This document shows positions 18,686 through 27,085 of a DNA stretch of 64,000 nucleotides, in pieces (position 1 is the first letter of the stretch; each line of letters begins with the position of its first letter). Source of the stretch: JBGVSA01 sp049840475 (lineage in GTDB: Bacteria > Pseudomonadota > Gammaproteobacteria > Burkholderiales > Rhodocyclaceae); the NCBI GenBank assembly GCA_049840475.1, contig JASGKX010000001.1:124001-188000 (forward strand). The letters are read 5' to 3'. The notes under the pieces are model-generated. The model worked only from the letters and a program-made list of their open reading frames with translations, did not search any database and had not been told where the DNA came from. The translations under genes were made by a program, and so were the position numbers.

Positions 18686-19728
18686 CCCAGATTGCGCACG
18701 ATATGCGGCCCGAGCGTGTTCGCCACCGGCAACGGCAAACGTTGCCACAGCGCGATGAAGGCGCGGAACTTGGGGTTCATCGGATTGTTCTGCGGCACGC
18801 TGTCGCGGCGATAGAGCACGTATTCGTACGACAGCGGCTCCGGCGTGAAGCCCCAGTTTTTCTTGAAGTGATATGGCCCGGTGCCGAGTTTGCTGCGGCC
18901 GTAGTCGAACACCGTGCAACGGCGTTCGAGCGCCCGCCGCATGAGTTGCCAGTACTTGAAGTCGTTGGCGGCAAGGTCGCGCGCCGTGGTCATGTCGCCG
19001 GCGTAGTACGGCAGGATTTCGTTGCGAAAATAGAACGACAGGACGCTCGACACCGCCCTGCCCTGCGCATCGGTCACGGTCATCACTTCGCAGTCGTTGC
19101 CGAAGGTGTGCATGAGCGCTTCGAACCAGCGACGTGGCATGGCCGGCGTGCCGTGGCGACGGACATTGTCGGCGTAGACCGCGAAGAAACGGCGCGCATC
19201 GTCGTCGCGCGCTTCGCGCAATCCGTTGGCGATGCCTTTGCGTACCATCGCCCGTTGCTTGCGCGGAATGGCGAGCAGGTTGGCTTCTTCGTCGGCTTCC
19301 AGCGTCTTGCGGAAGGTGACGTACAGATCCTGGCTCGGCCAATCGGCGTGCGCGGCCTGCAGGTTGCGGTATTCGAGATGCTGCACGCCGCGTTCGCGAG
19401 CGAGCGCATCGGCGTGCGCTTCGAGCGCGGCGCGTGCGTCGGTGTCATCCGCCACGATGCCGCCGTAGGCTGCGAAGGGCATCGAGCTGAGTGCATGGCC
19501 GAACAGGCGACTCTTCACTTCCACCAGCGGCAGTACGCCGACGATGCGCCCACCGCGCTCGGCATACAGGTGGTGCACCGCGTGGCGGAAGACCGTGGCG
19601 ATCAGCGTCCGCCAAGCGGACAGGTGGAAGAACGTGGCGGCCGGGTTGCCGCGCACGTAGGCGTCCCAACGCGCGTGGTCGCTGTCGTCGAGGGGGCGAA
19701 CGCGCACTTCGGTGGTGGCTGCTTGCAT
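18682..19728 (-). CDS. FemAB family protein, XrtA/PEP-CTERM system-associated
   Basis: A 348-residue GNAT-fold protein of the FemAB type. It shows NPAATFFHLSAWR, VLPLVEVKSRLFG, the central AIPRKQRAMVRKG and the conserved DFKYWQLM, YGRSKLGTGPYHFKKNW segment that marks the exosortase-associated subfamily. FemAB proteins transfer aminoacyl groups. Here the acceptor is presumably an EPS sugar or other locus product, so the polymer may carry amino-acid substituents; this is inference. It starts 13 nt after the deacetylase stop and overlaps the next glycosyltransferase by ATGA. Confidence 0.92.
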   Translation of the reverse strand: MQAATTEVRVRPLDDSDHARWDAYVRGNPAATFFHLSAWRTLIATVFRHAVHHLYAERGGRIVGVLPLVEVKSRLFGHALSSMPFAAYGGIVADDTDARAALEAHADALARERGVQHLEYRNLQAAHADWPSQDLYVTFRKTLEADEEANLLAIPRKQRAMVRKGIANGLREARDDDARRFFAVYADNVRRHGTPAMPRRWFEALMHTFGNDCEVMTVTDAQGRAVSSVLSFYFRNEILPYYAGDMTTARDLAANDFKYWQLMRRALERRCTVFDYGRSKLGTGPYHFKKNWGFTPEPLSYEYVLYRRDSVPQNNPMNPKFRAFIALWQRLPLPVANTLGPHIVRNLG

Positions 19729-19741
19729 GTTGGATGCGGAG

Positions 19742-20581
19742 TCAGTGTTTTGCTTCTACGAAGACCTCGTCGACACGCCCCCACTGGAAGTCGGTCAACA
19801 GGCGCGACAGCCGCGCCTCGGTCTTGTCGAGGTTAATGTAATGGCGGAATTTCGAACGCGCGTCGGCATCTGTCACACGTGGCTGCTCAGGATCGATCTC
19901 CCACGGATGAAAGTAGAAGATCGCGGGGCGGTCATCGTCCTCATTGACGCGCTGGATGCACCAGCGCGACATCGCGTAGGGCAACAGCCGGAAGTACCCG
20001 CCGCCGCCCGCCGGCCAGTTGCGCCCGAAGGCGCGCACCGTGCTGATGGGGATTTCGATGAGCCCGCTGTCGTGCACAAATGGAAAGCGTGGCGCATCCG
20101 GCTGGCCGTAATGGTCATGCCGCACCGGGTACACGCTTGAGCTGTAGCGATAGCCTGCTTCGCGCAGGCAGTCGTGCGCCCACGGATTGCGCGCCGAGAA
20201 TGAGAAGCTCGGTGCGCGGTAGCCGCGCACCTCTACCCCGGCGATGTCTTCGAGCACGGCTTTTGCCAATTGCACGTCGGCGAGAAAAGCTTCGCGCGTC
20301 TGGTCCGATGCGCGTTCGTGCCCATAGCCATGGCTGGCGACTTCGTGCCCTTCCATGACGATCAGGCGAACCAGCTTGGGGTAACGCTCGGCCACCCAGC
20401 CCAGCGTGAAGAAGGTCGATTTGGCACCGTACTCATGCAGCAGCGCCAGGATGCGGTCGACGTTGCGTTCGACGCGGCACTCCTGGTCATCCCACTGCGC
20501 GCGCGGAAAATGCGGCGCCAATGCGGATACCTGGAAGTAGTCTTCGACGTCGATGGTCAGGGCGTTCGTTTTGGAACTCAT
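19742..20581 (-). CDS. XrtA system polysaccharide deacetylase
   Basis: A 279-residue carbohydrate esterase 4 protein of the exosortase-associated subfamily. It begins TIDVEDYFQVSA, with D11 as likely catalytic base, followed by SHGYGHE (H84 and H88, zinc ligands), the RAPSFSF loop and FYFHPWEIDP near the end. There is no clear signal peptide, which is usual for this subfamily. It probably N-deacetylates EPS sugars. It is the first of two deacetylases in the locus (the other is at 5592-6585), so polymer deacetylation may be two-step or site-specific. Confidence 0.93.
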   Translation of the reverse strand: MSSKTNALTIDVEDYFQVSALAPHFPRAQWDDQECRVERNVDRILALLHEYGAKSTFFTLGWVAERYPKLVRLIVMEGHEVASHGYGHERASDQTREAFLADVQLAKAVLEDIAGVEVRGYRAPSFSFSARNPWAHDCLREAGYRYSSSVYPVRHDHYGQPDAPRFPFVHDSGLIEIPISTVRAFGRNWPAGGGGYFRLLPYAMSRWCIQRVNEDDDRPAIFYFHPWEIDPEQPRVTDADARSKFRHYINLDKTEARLSRLLTDFQWGRVDEVFVEAKH

Positions 20582-20659
20582 ATCGGGGCCGTCCTTTCGA
20601 CGTGCGACAGCTTGCGCGCACGTGCATGAATGCAGACGCTTCTGGTGGCGTCCTGGATG

Positions 20660-20680
20660 CGATGCCGTCGCGCGGCATCG
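20660..20680 (-). other. Intercistronic hairpin between ATPase and deacetylase genes
   Basis: CGATGCCG and CGGCATCG form an 8-bp stem around TCGCG in the 109-nt gap, one of the few real gaps in this half of the operon. No T-tract follows on the coding strand. An mRNA-processing or attenuation role is possible but unproven. Confidence 0.4.
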
Positions 20681-20690
20681 TTGCTTTCAG

Positions 20691-21785
20691 TCAGGCGCCG
20701 TTGGCGCTCTTTTTGTCAGCACCGGCAACCGGCTCGCGCACGGCGCCTGTTTCACGCAGCAGGCCCATGAAGGCCGCCAATGTCGATTCGAGCCGCGCGA
20801 CACGCTCTTCGAGACGCGACGCCTGGAAGCCGGCGGCCATGTCGCCGAGCCGGCGAACGGTGTCGTCATCGCGGAACAGGGCGTCGAGGTCGAGCCCGTC
20901 GATGCTGATTTCCGGCAGGTCGTTGCGCGCGGAAGCAAATGGTGTCACCGACCCGACAGGCGCGAGAACAGTCGGTTGTTCTTCGCGGATTTCGCGGATC
21001 ACTTCCTCGACCATCGCGTCGGTCAGCGTGTGCTGCTCGGAGAGAAAGCTCGCCAACAGGATGCGGTCGCACAGCGTATTGATGCGACGGGGAACGCCAG
21101 ACGTGAAGCCGAAAATGGACGCATGCGCGCTCGGTTCCAGGCGCGGGTCCCCGCGCCAGCCGACATGACGCAGACGATGCTCGATGTACGCGCGCGTCTC
21201 TTCGGCATCCATCGGGCCGAGGTGGTACGAGGCGATCACGCGTTGCCGCAATTGCTGCATGTGCGGGCTCTGCATGGTCTCGCGGAATTCAGGCTGGCCG
21301 ACAAGAAAGCTCTGCAATAGCGCGTGATCTTCGAGCTGGAAATTCGACAGCATGCGCAGCTCTTCCACTGCGCGCGGTGTCAGGTTCTGCGCTTCGTCGA
21401 CGATCAGCAACGCGCGCTTGCCCGACGCCGTCACCGCCACCAGAAAGGCTTCGAGCGACAGCAACAGATCGGCTTTTTCGATCCCCTTGGACGGGATACC
21501 GAATGCGCCGGCCACCAGTCGCAGAATGTCATCGGCATCGATCTGCGTGCTCACCAGATGCGCGGCGACGACCTTGGATTCTTCAAGCTTCTGCAACAGG
21601 CTGCGGACCAGGGTGGTCTTGCCCGCGCCGATTTCGCCGGTGATGACGATGAAGCCTTCGTTCTGATGCAGGCCGTATTCCAGATACGCCATGGCACGGC
21701 GGTGCCCCCGGCTGCCGTAGTAAAAGCTCGGATCCGGGTTGAGCTGGAAGGGCTTGGCGGAGAATCCGTAGTACGACTCGTACAT
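20691..21785 (-). CDS. XrtA-associated ATPase (ExeA/GspA-like)
   Basis: A 364-residue AAA-type ATPase. It starts MYESYYGFSAKPFQLNPDP, the standard start of the PEP-CTERM-associated ATPase and of ExeA-like proteins. Walker A GEIGAGKTT is at 50-58 and Walker B LLIVDEAQNL at about 126-135. A sensor-like segment, SGVPRRINTLCDR, lies near 228-240. The C-terminal 80 residues are variable and acidic. The role in XrtA systems is unknown; it may energise assembly or regulate chain length. It lies 14 nt downstream of the beta-barrel gene. Confidence 0.9.
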   Translation of the reverse strand: MYESYYGFSAKPFQLNPDPSFYYGSRGHRRAMAYLEYGLHQNEGFIVITGEIGAGKTTLVRSLLQKLEESKVVAAHLVSTQIDADDILRLVAGAFGIPSKGIEKADLLLSLEAFLVAVTASGKRALLIVDEAQNLTPRAVEELRMLSNFQLEDHALLQSFLVGQPEFRETMQSPHMQQLRQRVIASYHLGPMDAEETRAYIEHRLRHVGWRGDPRLEPSAHASIFGFTSGVPRRINTLCDRILLASFLSEQHTLTDAMVEEVIREIREEQPTVLAPVGSVTPFASARNDLPEISIDGLDLDALFRDDDTVRRLGDMAAGFQASRLEERVARLESTLAAFMGLLRETGAVREPVAGADKKSANGA

Positions 21786-21799
21786 GGTGGTCTTGGCCC

Positions 21800-23338
21800 C
21801 TAGAAACGATGGAACAAGGTGGCGGCCACCACGTTCTCGGTATAGGCGCCCGTCCCGGTCTGCCGCGTATAGCGATAACTGAGCAGCACGTCGGTCTGGG
21901 GGCTCAGCTTGCGATCCAGCGTCAGTGCCGAACTCAGGGTCCGGCGCGAGGCGGTGTCGACGTCACCCGTGCCGCCTTCGCCGCGTGCACGCGAATAGTT
22001 GACCGAGGCGAACAGGGTCGACATCGGCGTCACGCGGCTGGACCACGTGACGTTGTAGGTGGTCTCGTCGGTGGCTTCGAAGAACGCCAGGTCGCCGCCG
22101 CTGTTGACCACGCCGCTCTCGTCCAGACGGCGACGGTTGTTGTGCGCCACGGTGAGCGTGATCATGTTGCGCGTGCCGCGCAGCACGCCAGACAGGTATT
22201 CACGCTTCTCCAGCGAATACTGATTGGACAGATACGATAACTGCATCAAGTCGTATGGCGTGACGCCGCGCGCGGCGAGCTGCCGCAGCACTTCGGCCGA
22301 GCGCTCGGTGGCGTCCGGAATGCTGGAGCGCAGCGCCGAATCCAGCGCCAGGAAGTCCGGCGAGAAGTTGTAGCCGTTAACAGTGCTCGACGACGACCAG
22401 TTGGTGACTTCACGCGAGGCGCCCGCCTCGAACGACGACATGCGCCAGCGCTTGGATAGCCGCAGGTGATAGCCCGTGCCGAAGAACCTGTGCGATACGT
22501 CGCCGTTGAACGCCATCGTCGGGCTGATCGCCCAGGTCAGCCCCAATCCATAGTTGGTGGTATTGACCGAATCGGCGCCCTGGTAGTTGTTGCGTTCCTG
22601 TCCGCCGAAGATCTGTGCGGTCGCCGTGTTCGTCAGCTTGTGCGACAGCCATACGCGATAGCTGTTATTGCTTACGTCGCGCGTGGCGGGGTCGCCGTCG
22701 GTGTTGTATTCGCCGTTGATCGACGCGCCCCAGCCTGTCTTGCCCCAGGCCGTTCCATTCATGACCGACGCGTCATAGCTCTGCGTGCTCTGCGTGGACA
22801 GCGCGGCGGAGTCCGAGTCCGAATACTGGTAGCGATAGCGCGCCTGTGCGTTGACGTCTTTTCCCAGATGCCAAATGCCATACGGGCTGACAGAGAGCGT
22901 GCGTACGTTGCTACGGTTGGTGTCGCTGTTGTAGCCGCGCGTGTTCTGCGCGCCGAACATCGAGGTGTTCTGCTGCGTCATGCCGGCATTGGCTTCGACC
23001 CACACACGCTTTTCGATGGCTTCGACCTTGCCGCGCGCATTGAGCAACAACGACGAGTTGTTGTCCTGCTGCTCGTCGGCGTGGATGTAGTTCTGCCACG
23101 AAGCCCACACGTCTGCGTCGGTGCGTGCGCCCTTGCCGTAGAAACGGATGCTGGGCGTGATCTCGGTGATCCAGTCCGATCGGGCGTCGGGCCCGAGGTT
23201 AACGTTGTCGGTCCAGGTCTCGCCCGCTCGCAACGTGGCCTCGCCATGCCAGTTCTCGACGGCCATGGCGGGAGTCATCACAAACGCGACCGAGACGGCC
23301 AGCGCAATGCGCCGTGGTGCGCAAGGTGGATGCGTCAT
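21800..23338 (-). CDS. PEP-CTERM system-associated outer-membrane beta-barrel protein
   Basis: A 512-residue protein with a signal peptide (RRIALAVSVAFVMTPAMA) and a long series of alternating hydrophobic/polar strands ending in FHRF, with the C-terminal Phe typical of outer-membrane barrels. It resembles the barrel-like family regularly found between the autokinase and ATPase of XrtA loci. The start is set at ATG 23338, 4 nt after the autokinase stop; an earlier in-frame ATG at 23368 would overlap that gene. It may form the outer-membrane secretion pore for the polymer together with the export lipoprotein; this is inferred from position. Confidence 0.85.
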   Translation of the reverse strand: MTHPPCAPRRIALAVSVAFVMTPAMAVENWHGEATLRAGETWTDNVNLGPDARSDWITEITPSIRFYGKGARTDADVWASWQNYIHADEQQDNNSSLLLNARGKVEAIEKRVWVEANAGMTQQNTSMFGAQNTRGYNSDTNRSNVRTLSVSPYGIWHLGKDVNAQARYRYQYSDSDSAALSTQSTQSYDASVMNGTAWGKTGWGASINGEYNTDGDPATRDVSNNSYRVWLSHKLTNTATAQIFGGQERNNYQGADSVNTTNYGLGLTWAISPTMAFNGDVSHRFFGTGYHLRLSKRWRMSSFEAGASREVTNWSSSSTVNGYNFSPDFLALDSALRSSIPDATERSAEVLRQLAARGVTPYDLMQLSYLSNQYSLEKREYLSGVLRGTRNMITLTVAHNNRRRLDESGVVNSGGDLAFFEATDETTYNVTWSSRVTPMSTLFASVNYSRARGEGGTGDVDTASRRTLSSALTLDRKLSPQTDVLLSYRYTRQTGTGAYTENVVAATLFHRF

Positions 23339-23342
23339 CGTG

Positions 23343-24329
23343 TCAGCGACCGCTCTGCGCATATCCATAGGGTGCGTAGTAGCCGTAGTAGCCGCCGGGG
23401 CCAGGCTCACGCGTCTTGTTCATGAGCATCATCTTTACCGGGCAGGATTCGATGGTCGACAGCGCCTGCTTGACCATTGAATGCGTGGTGCGCCCGGCTT
23501 CGACCACCATCACCACCTGCCCCATGTGCGAGGCGAGCACGCGGGCTTCGGTGGTGACCAGCAGCGGCGGCGAGTCGAATACGATGATGCGGTCTGGGTA
23601 GCGGATGGCCATCTCTTCGAGCAACCGCGCCATTGAATCGGACGCCAGCAGTTCGGTCGCACGCTGGTGCGGCATGCCGGCGGGCAGGATCGCCAGTTTT
23701 TCGATGTTGGTGCGCAGGAGCACGTCAGGCAGTTCGATCTGCGGAGACAGCAGGACGTCCATGAGCCCAGGAGCAGGCGGCAGGCCGAGCAGATTCAGCA
23801 CCGAAGGGCGCGAGACGTCGGCGTTGACCAGCAGCACGGTGTGGTCCAGCTCCATGGCGATCGACAGCGCCAGGTTGATGGAGGTGAAGCTCTTGCCCTC
23901 ACCCGGCACGGAGCTCGACACCATGATCAGGTTGGGATTGCGCATGGCGCCACCGCGCCCGGCCACGTTGCGCAGGAGCGGACGCTTGATGACGCGGTAT
24001 TCCTCGGCCAGCATGCTGCGCGGGCTGAGTGGCGAGATCATGCCCATCGACGTCAGGCGTTCGAGGTTGATGTCGATGCGACGGCTGCCCGGCACCGAGG
24101 TGGCCAGCGGTTCGTCGTCGTTCGTCGCAGGCGCGGCGATGGGCGCTTCCGGCTGCGCACGCGCCACGGTTGCGGTGTGCGCCACGACGGCCGGGGCAAC
24201 GGCTGCAACCGGTTCTGTCAGCGGCGGCGTGGGCACGGTTTCGGCGGCTGCGACTTCCGGGGTGTCGACGGTCACGCCCGCGCGCTTGAGCTGGTCCAGG
24301 CGTTCGACTGCTTTTTCGATGATGCTCAC
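23343..24329 (-). CDS. XrtA-associated tyrosine autokinase
   Basis: A 328-residue BY-kinase with P-loop SSVPGEGKS (about 139-147), Walker A' VNADVSRPS (about 168-176) and Walker B-like IVFDSPPLL. A C-terminal tyrosine cluster has six Tyr within a dozen residues (GGYYGYYAPYGY) for autophosphorylation. It starts at a GTG (24329) with GGGGAG upstream. The N-terminal 90 residues are a low-complexity Ala/Pro linker. BY-kinases act with a Wzz-like partner, here the gene 19 nt upstream, to cycle EPS polymerisation by phosphorylation. No separate transmembrane activator domain is fused to the kinase. Confidence 0.92.
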   Translation of the reverse strand: MSIIEKAVERLDQLKRAGVTVDTPEVAAAETVPTPPLTEPVAAVAPAVVAHTATVARAQPEAPIAAPATNDDEPLATSVPGSRRIDINLERLTSMGMISPLSPRSMLAEEYRVIKRPLLRNVAGRGGAMRNPNLIMVSSSVPGEGKSFTSINLALSIAMELDHTVLLVNADVSRPSVLNLLGLPPAPGLMDVLLSPQIELPDVLLRTNIEKLAILPAGMPHQRATELLASDSMARLLEEMAIRYPDRIIVFDSPPLLVTTEARVLASHMGQVVMVVEAGRTTHSMVKQALSTIESCPVKMMLMNKTREPGPGGYYGYYAPYGYAQSGR

Positions 24330-24348
24330 GTCATCTCCCCTTTTTCGA

Positions 24349-25887
24349 TCAACTGAGCACGGCGATGACGATCGTCAGCGCGCCGAAAGCCGCCACTAAT
24401 GACCCCAGCGCGCCAGCAAAGGCGAAGTGGCTCTTGCGCTCCCGACTGATGCGTTCCGGGTTGGGCGTCAGCGAAACCGATCCAAGGATCGGCAAGCCGG
24501 TGAATTCGCGCAGCGCACGGGTATCGAAGAACGTCGGCCGCAGTTGCGAGACGAGCAACGCGAAGGCAATGCCGACCCCGATGGCCAGCAGCCCCACCAG
24601 CGGCATCAGCAGCGAACGGTTCGGCGCGGCCGGCTTGGTCGGCACCGAAGGCGGATCGATCAGGCGGAAGTCGGCCACGCCAGTGGTGGCTTCCATGTCG
24701 ACCGAGATCGCTGCCGATTCGCGCCGCGATACGAGGGTGTCGTAGTTGCGCTTGTTGATGTCGTAGTCGCGGTTGAGCTGTGCGTATTCCTGCTCAACCT
24801 GCGGCCCGAGTTTCATGAAGTCACGCAGTTGCGCCACGCGCGCCTGGTATTCGGCCACGCGCGTGCGCAGTGCCGCCACGCCAGCTTCCGATTCATTGAG
24901 CGAGACCTTGAGCTGCTGATAGACCGGGTTGCCATTGACGTTGCCGATCTGCGAACCCGCCTTGCGACGGGCCTTGATTTCGTCGGCGCGCTGCGCTTCG
25001 AGCTGCGCGATCACACGACGCGTACCGATGACATCCGGGTGCGCCTCCGTGTAGACACGCAAGAGTTCATCAAGGCTCTTTTTGAGCGACTCGATACGCG
25101 TATCGATTTCGGGAATCGACACACCGGACGCGCTCGGGCTGTCGGGCAGCAACACGGTTTCTTCGCCCGCGAGCTGGCGCTTGATGGCGTCGCGCGAATT
25201 TTCGGCTTCGCGCAGTTCGAGTTCGGATGCGCGCAGCTTGGCCATGGTGTCGCCCATCTGGCCGAGCGCGTCCTTGCCGCCATCGCCCAGCACCGATAGG
25301 TTCTTGAGCTTGAATTCCTTCAGCCGCGATTCTGCTTCGTCGAGCTTTTGCGCGTAGTTCTTGATCTGCTCGTCAATGAAACGGCGGGCCGAATCGGTGT
25401 CCTTGCGCTTATCTCCGAGCCCGGACTCCACGAAGATCGACACCAGCGACTGCACGACCCGCTTGGCGCGCTCGGGGTTGGTGTCCATATAGGCGAGCGT
25501 GTACAGATTGTCGCGCCCGGTGCTCATGATGCGCACGCGGGAGGTGACACTTTCGACCAGCTCGTCACGCTGGCGCTTGGTGTTGGTCGCCAGATCGAGG
25601 TCCGCCATGCGGATGAGTTTTTCGATGTTGGGACGCGAGATCAAGGTGCGCGACAGGATGGCCACCTGCTGATTGACGTCCTGCGGAATCGCCAGTCCGG
25701 CCATCAACGGCGCCAGCACCGACTGCGTATCGACGAAGATGCGAGCGCTGGCTTCGTACTTGGGCGGAAGGGTGTAAACAAACACCGCGCCGACCACGCC
25801 GACCACCCATGCCACCGCCATGCCCCACCAGCGGTACGCCCAGGCGCCCCGCACGTATGCCCACAACTGCCGCAACAACTCGTCCAT
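24349..25887 (-). CDS. XrtA system polysaccharide chain-length determinant (Wzz-like)
   Basis: A 512-residue inner-membrane protein. One membrane helix lies near 21-40 (WGMAVAWVVGVVGAVFVY). A long periplasmic coiled coil spans about 160-400, and a second helix pair near the C-terminus carries a proline-rich PSVPTKPAAPNRS before it. The first periplasmic segment YEASARIFVDTQSVLAPLM is typical of the exosortase-associated Wzz family. It sets polymer length and is the partner of the autokinase encoded 19 nt downstream. The start ATG at 25887 has CAGGTGA at ribosome-binding distance. Confidence 0.92.
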   Translation of the reverse strand: MDELLRQLWAYVRGAWAYRWWGMAVAWVVGVVGAVFVYTLPPKYEASARIFVDTQSVLAPLMAGLAIPQDVNQQVAILSRTLISRPNIEKLIRMADLDLATNTKRQRDELVESVTSRVRIMSTGRDNLYTLAYMDTNPERAKRVVQSLVSIFVESGLGDKRKDTDSARRFIDEQIKNYAQKLDEAESRLKEFKLKNLSVLGDGGKDALGQMGDTMAKLRASELELREAENSRDAIKRQLAGEETVLLPDSPSASGVSIPEIDTRIESLKKSLDELLRVYTEAHPDVIGTRRVIAQLEAQRADEIKARRKAGSQIGNVNGNPVYQQLKVSLNESEAGVAALRTRVAEYQARVAQLRDFMKLGPQVEQEYAQLNRDYDINKRNYDTLVSRRESAAISVDMEATTGVADFRLIDPPSVPTKPAAPNRSLLMPLVGLLAIGVGIAFALLVSQLRPTFFDTRALREFTGLPILGSVSLTPNPERISRERKSHFAFAGALGSLVAAFGALTIVIAVLS

Positions 25888-25944
25888 GTCGTTTCACCTG
25901 CATCGAGAAGGGGGCGCGACAGGTGTTTGCCCCTGCGCTCCGGT

Positions 25945-25967
25945 CACCGCCGCGCGACGCGGCGGTG
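25945..25967 (-). other. 10-bp intercistronic hairpin downstream of the export gene
   Basis: CACCGCCGCG and CGCGGCGGTG pair perfectly around CGA in the 100-nt gap between export lipoprotein and chain-length genes. There is no T-run, so it is more likely an RNA stability or attenuation element than a full terminator. Confidence 0.45.
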
Positions 25968-25987
25968 CACTTCACAGACCTGTACGG

Positions 25988-26617
25988 TCAGAACCAGCTT
26001 TGCGGGATCACCAGCACGTCGCCCGGCTTGACCTCGACGTTGGCCGAGACGTCGCCGTTGCGCAGCAGATCGGACAGCCGCACGCTGTACTGTTTGTTGC
26101 CCTCGGAGGTGCGCAGGATGGTGGCGTGGTTGCCGTCGGCGAAATCGGTCATGCCACCCACGGCGATCATCACGTCAAGCAAGGACATCTTCTGGCGGTA
26201 GGCCAGCACTTGCGGCTTGGCGGCTTCGCCCACCACGCGGATCTGCTCGCTGTAGGGGCCGATGAAGCTGGTGACGATGACGGTCACCACCGGCTCGCGG
26301 ATGTACTTGGCGAGCGACTTTTCGATATCGCGCGCGAGCGCGCTGGCGTCCTTGCCGGCTGCCGGCAGGTCTTCGACCAGCGGCGTGGTGATCTTGCCGT
26401 CCGGGCGCACCGGCACGGACGTTGACAGTTCGGGGTTGCGCCACACGGCGATGCTCACTTGATCGCCCGGGCCGATGATGTAGTTGTATTCCGGCGACGA
26501 AGCCGTGGCCGGCGCAGCCGGATAAGTCTGGGCACAGGCTGACAGCACGATGGCAGCCAGGGCCATGATCGCCATCCGCCAGGCTTTGACATACCCATTC
26601 AACGACGCAAACGACAT
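25988..26617 (-). CDS. XrtA system polysaccharide export lipoprotein (Wza-like)
   Basis: A 209-residue protein with a lipoprotein signal (AIVLSAC, Cys28 the lipidated residue). It continues with YIIGPGDQVSIAVWRNPEL and VRPDGKITTPLVEDL of the Poly_export domain. A SLBB-like half follows (QIRVVGEAAKPQVLAYRQ, LLDVMIAVGGMTDFADG). It is shorter than Wza, as usual for the exosortase-associated family. It is anchored in the outer membrane and forms the exit channel for the EPS. As the first gene of the minus-strand locus it has GGAGGTG 6 nt before its ATG. Confidence 0.92.
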   Translation of the reverse strand: MSFASLNGYVKAWRMAIMALAAIVLSACAQTYPAAPATASSPEYNYIIGPGDQVSIAVWRNPELSTSVPVRPDGKITTPLVEDLPAAGKDASALARDIEKSLAKYIREPVVTVIVTSFIGPYSEQIRVVGEAAKPQVLAYRQKMSLLDVMIAVGGMTDFADGNHATILRTSEGNKQYSVRLSDLLRNGDVSANVEVKPGDVLVIPQSWF

Positions 26618-26827
26618 CTCACACCTCCAGAATTTGGTAGTTCGGACCGTCCGATTCGATCGCGGATGTTACCCGCATGGGAAAAAGACCCGCGCGAAAA
26701 ATCACACGCTTTCCCGCACGCATTGCGGCGCCGCCCCTGTGGGCAATACACCCCTCTTTGCGTCCGGCAGCGATCCGCAATCCGGCCGAACGCCAGCCAG
26801 CGCGCCATGCCGCCGCAGTCCCGCGAC

Positions 26828-26842
26828 GCAACATCAGCACCG
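26828..26842 (-). promoter_or_regulatory. Weak candidate sigma-54 promoter for the EPS operon
   Basis: On the minus strand CGGTGCTGATGTTGC keeps the GG-N10-GC spacing and TTGC, but departs from TGGCACG at several bases. It lies about 210 nt upstream of the export lipoprotein start. It may be chance. Confidence 0.25.
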
Positions 26843-26992
26843 TTCTTATGGCAGACAAGGACAGACGACAAGCCCCTTGCCCGAGAGGACGAAGTCCCTC
26901 GACCCCGGCGCACTGTCGCCCTGCTTTACACATCACTGTCGGACGCTCAGAAAGACGCATGCAACCATATGATTTATTGATGTTTTTTATTC

Positions 26993-27008
26993 TGGCATGC
27001 GTTTCGCT
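26993..27008 (+). promoter_or_regulatory. Candidate sigma-54 (-24/-12) promoter of the PEP-CTERM gene
   Basis: TGGCATGCGTTTCGCT keeps the invariant GG (-24) and GC (-12) with N10 spacing and matches TGGCACG-N4-TTGCW at most places. It lies 78 nt before the start codon, downstream of an A+T-rich patch that could bend DNA. PEP-CTERM genes in floc-forming relatives have been reported as RpoN-dependent, which fits. Confidence 0.6.
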
Positions 27009-27085
27009 CTACAGGGACCAGAACACTCGTCCGACACCTCGCCCGTGAGGTTTCGCCCTGAATGACTCTCTGAAGGAGAACTCTG

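Larger units (their letters stand above)
26618..27085. promoter_or_regulatory. Divergent intergenic region between EPS operon and PEP-CTERM gene
   Basis: A 468-nt gene-free region that must contain the promoters of the minus-strand EPS operon and of the plus-strand PEP-CTERM gene. Small open frames here have no ribosome-binding sites or family resemblance and are not called. An A+T-rich patch at 26968-26992, unusual in this GC-rich DNA, sits directly upstream of a sigma-54-like site. Confidence 0.6.

Noticed and set aside
26550..26972. Plus-strand open frames between the EPS operon and the PEP-CTERM gene
   Set aside because: They begin inside the export gene on the opposite strand, lack initiation signals and resemble nothing; the region is better read as a divergent promoter.
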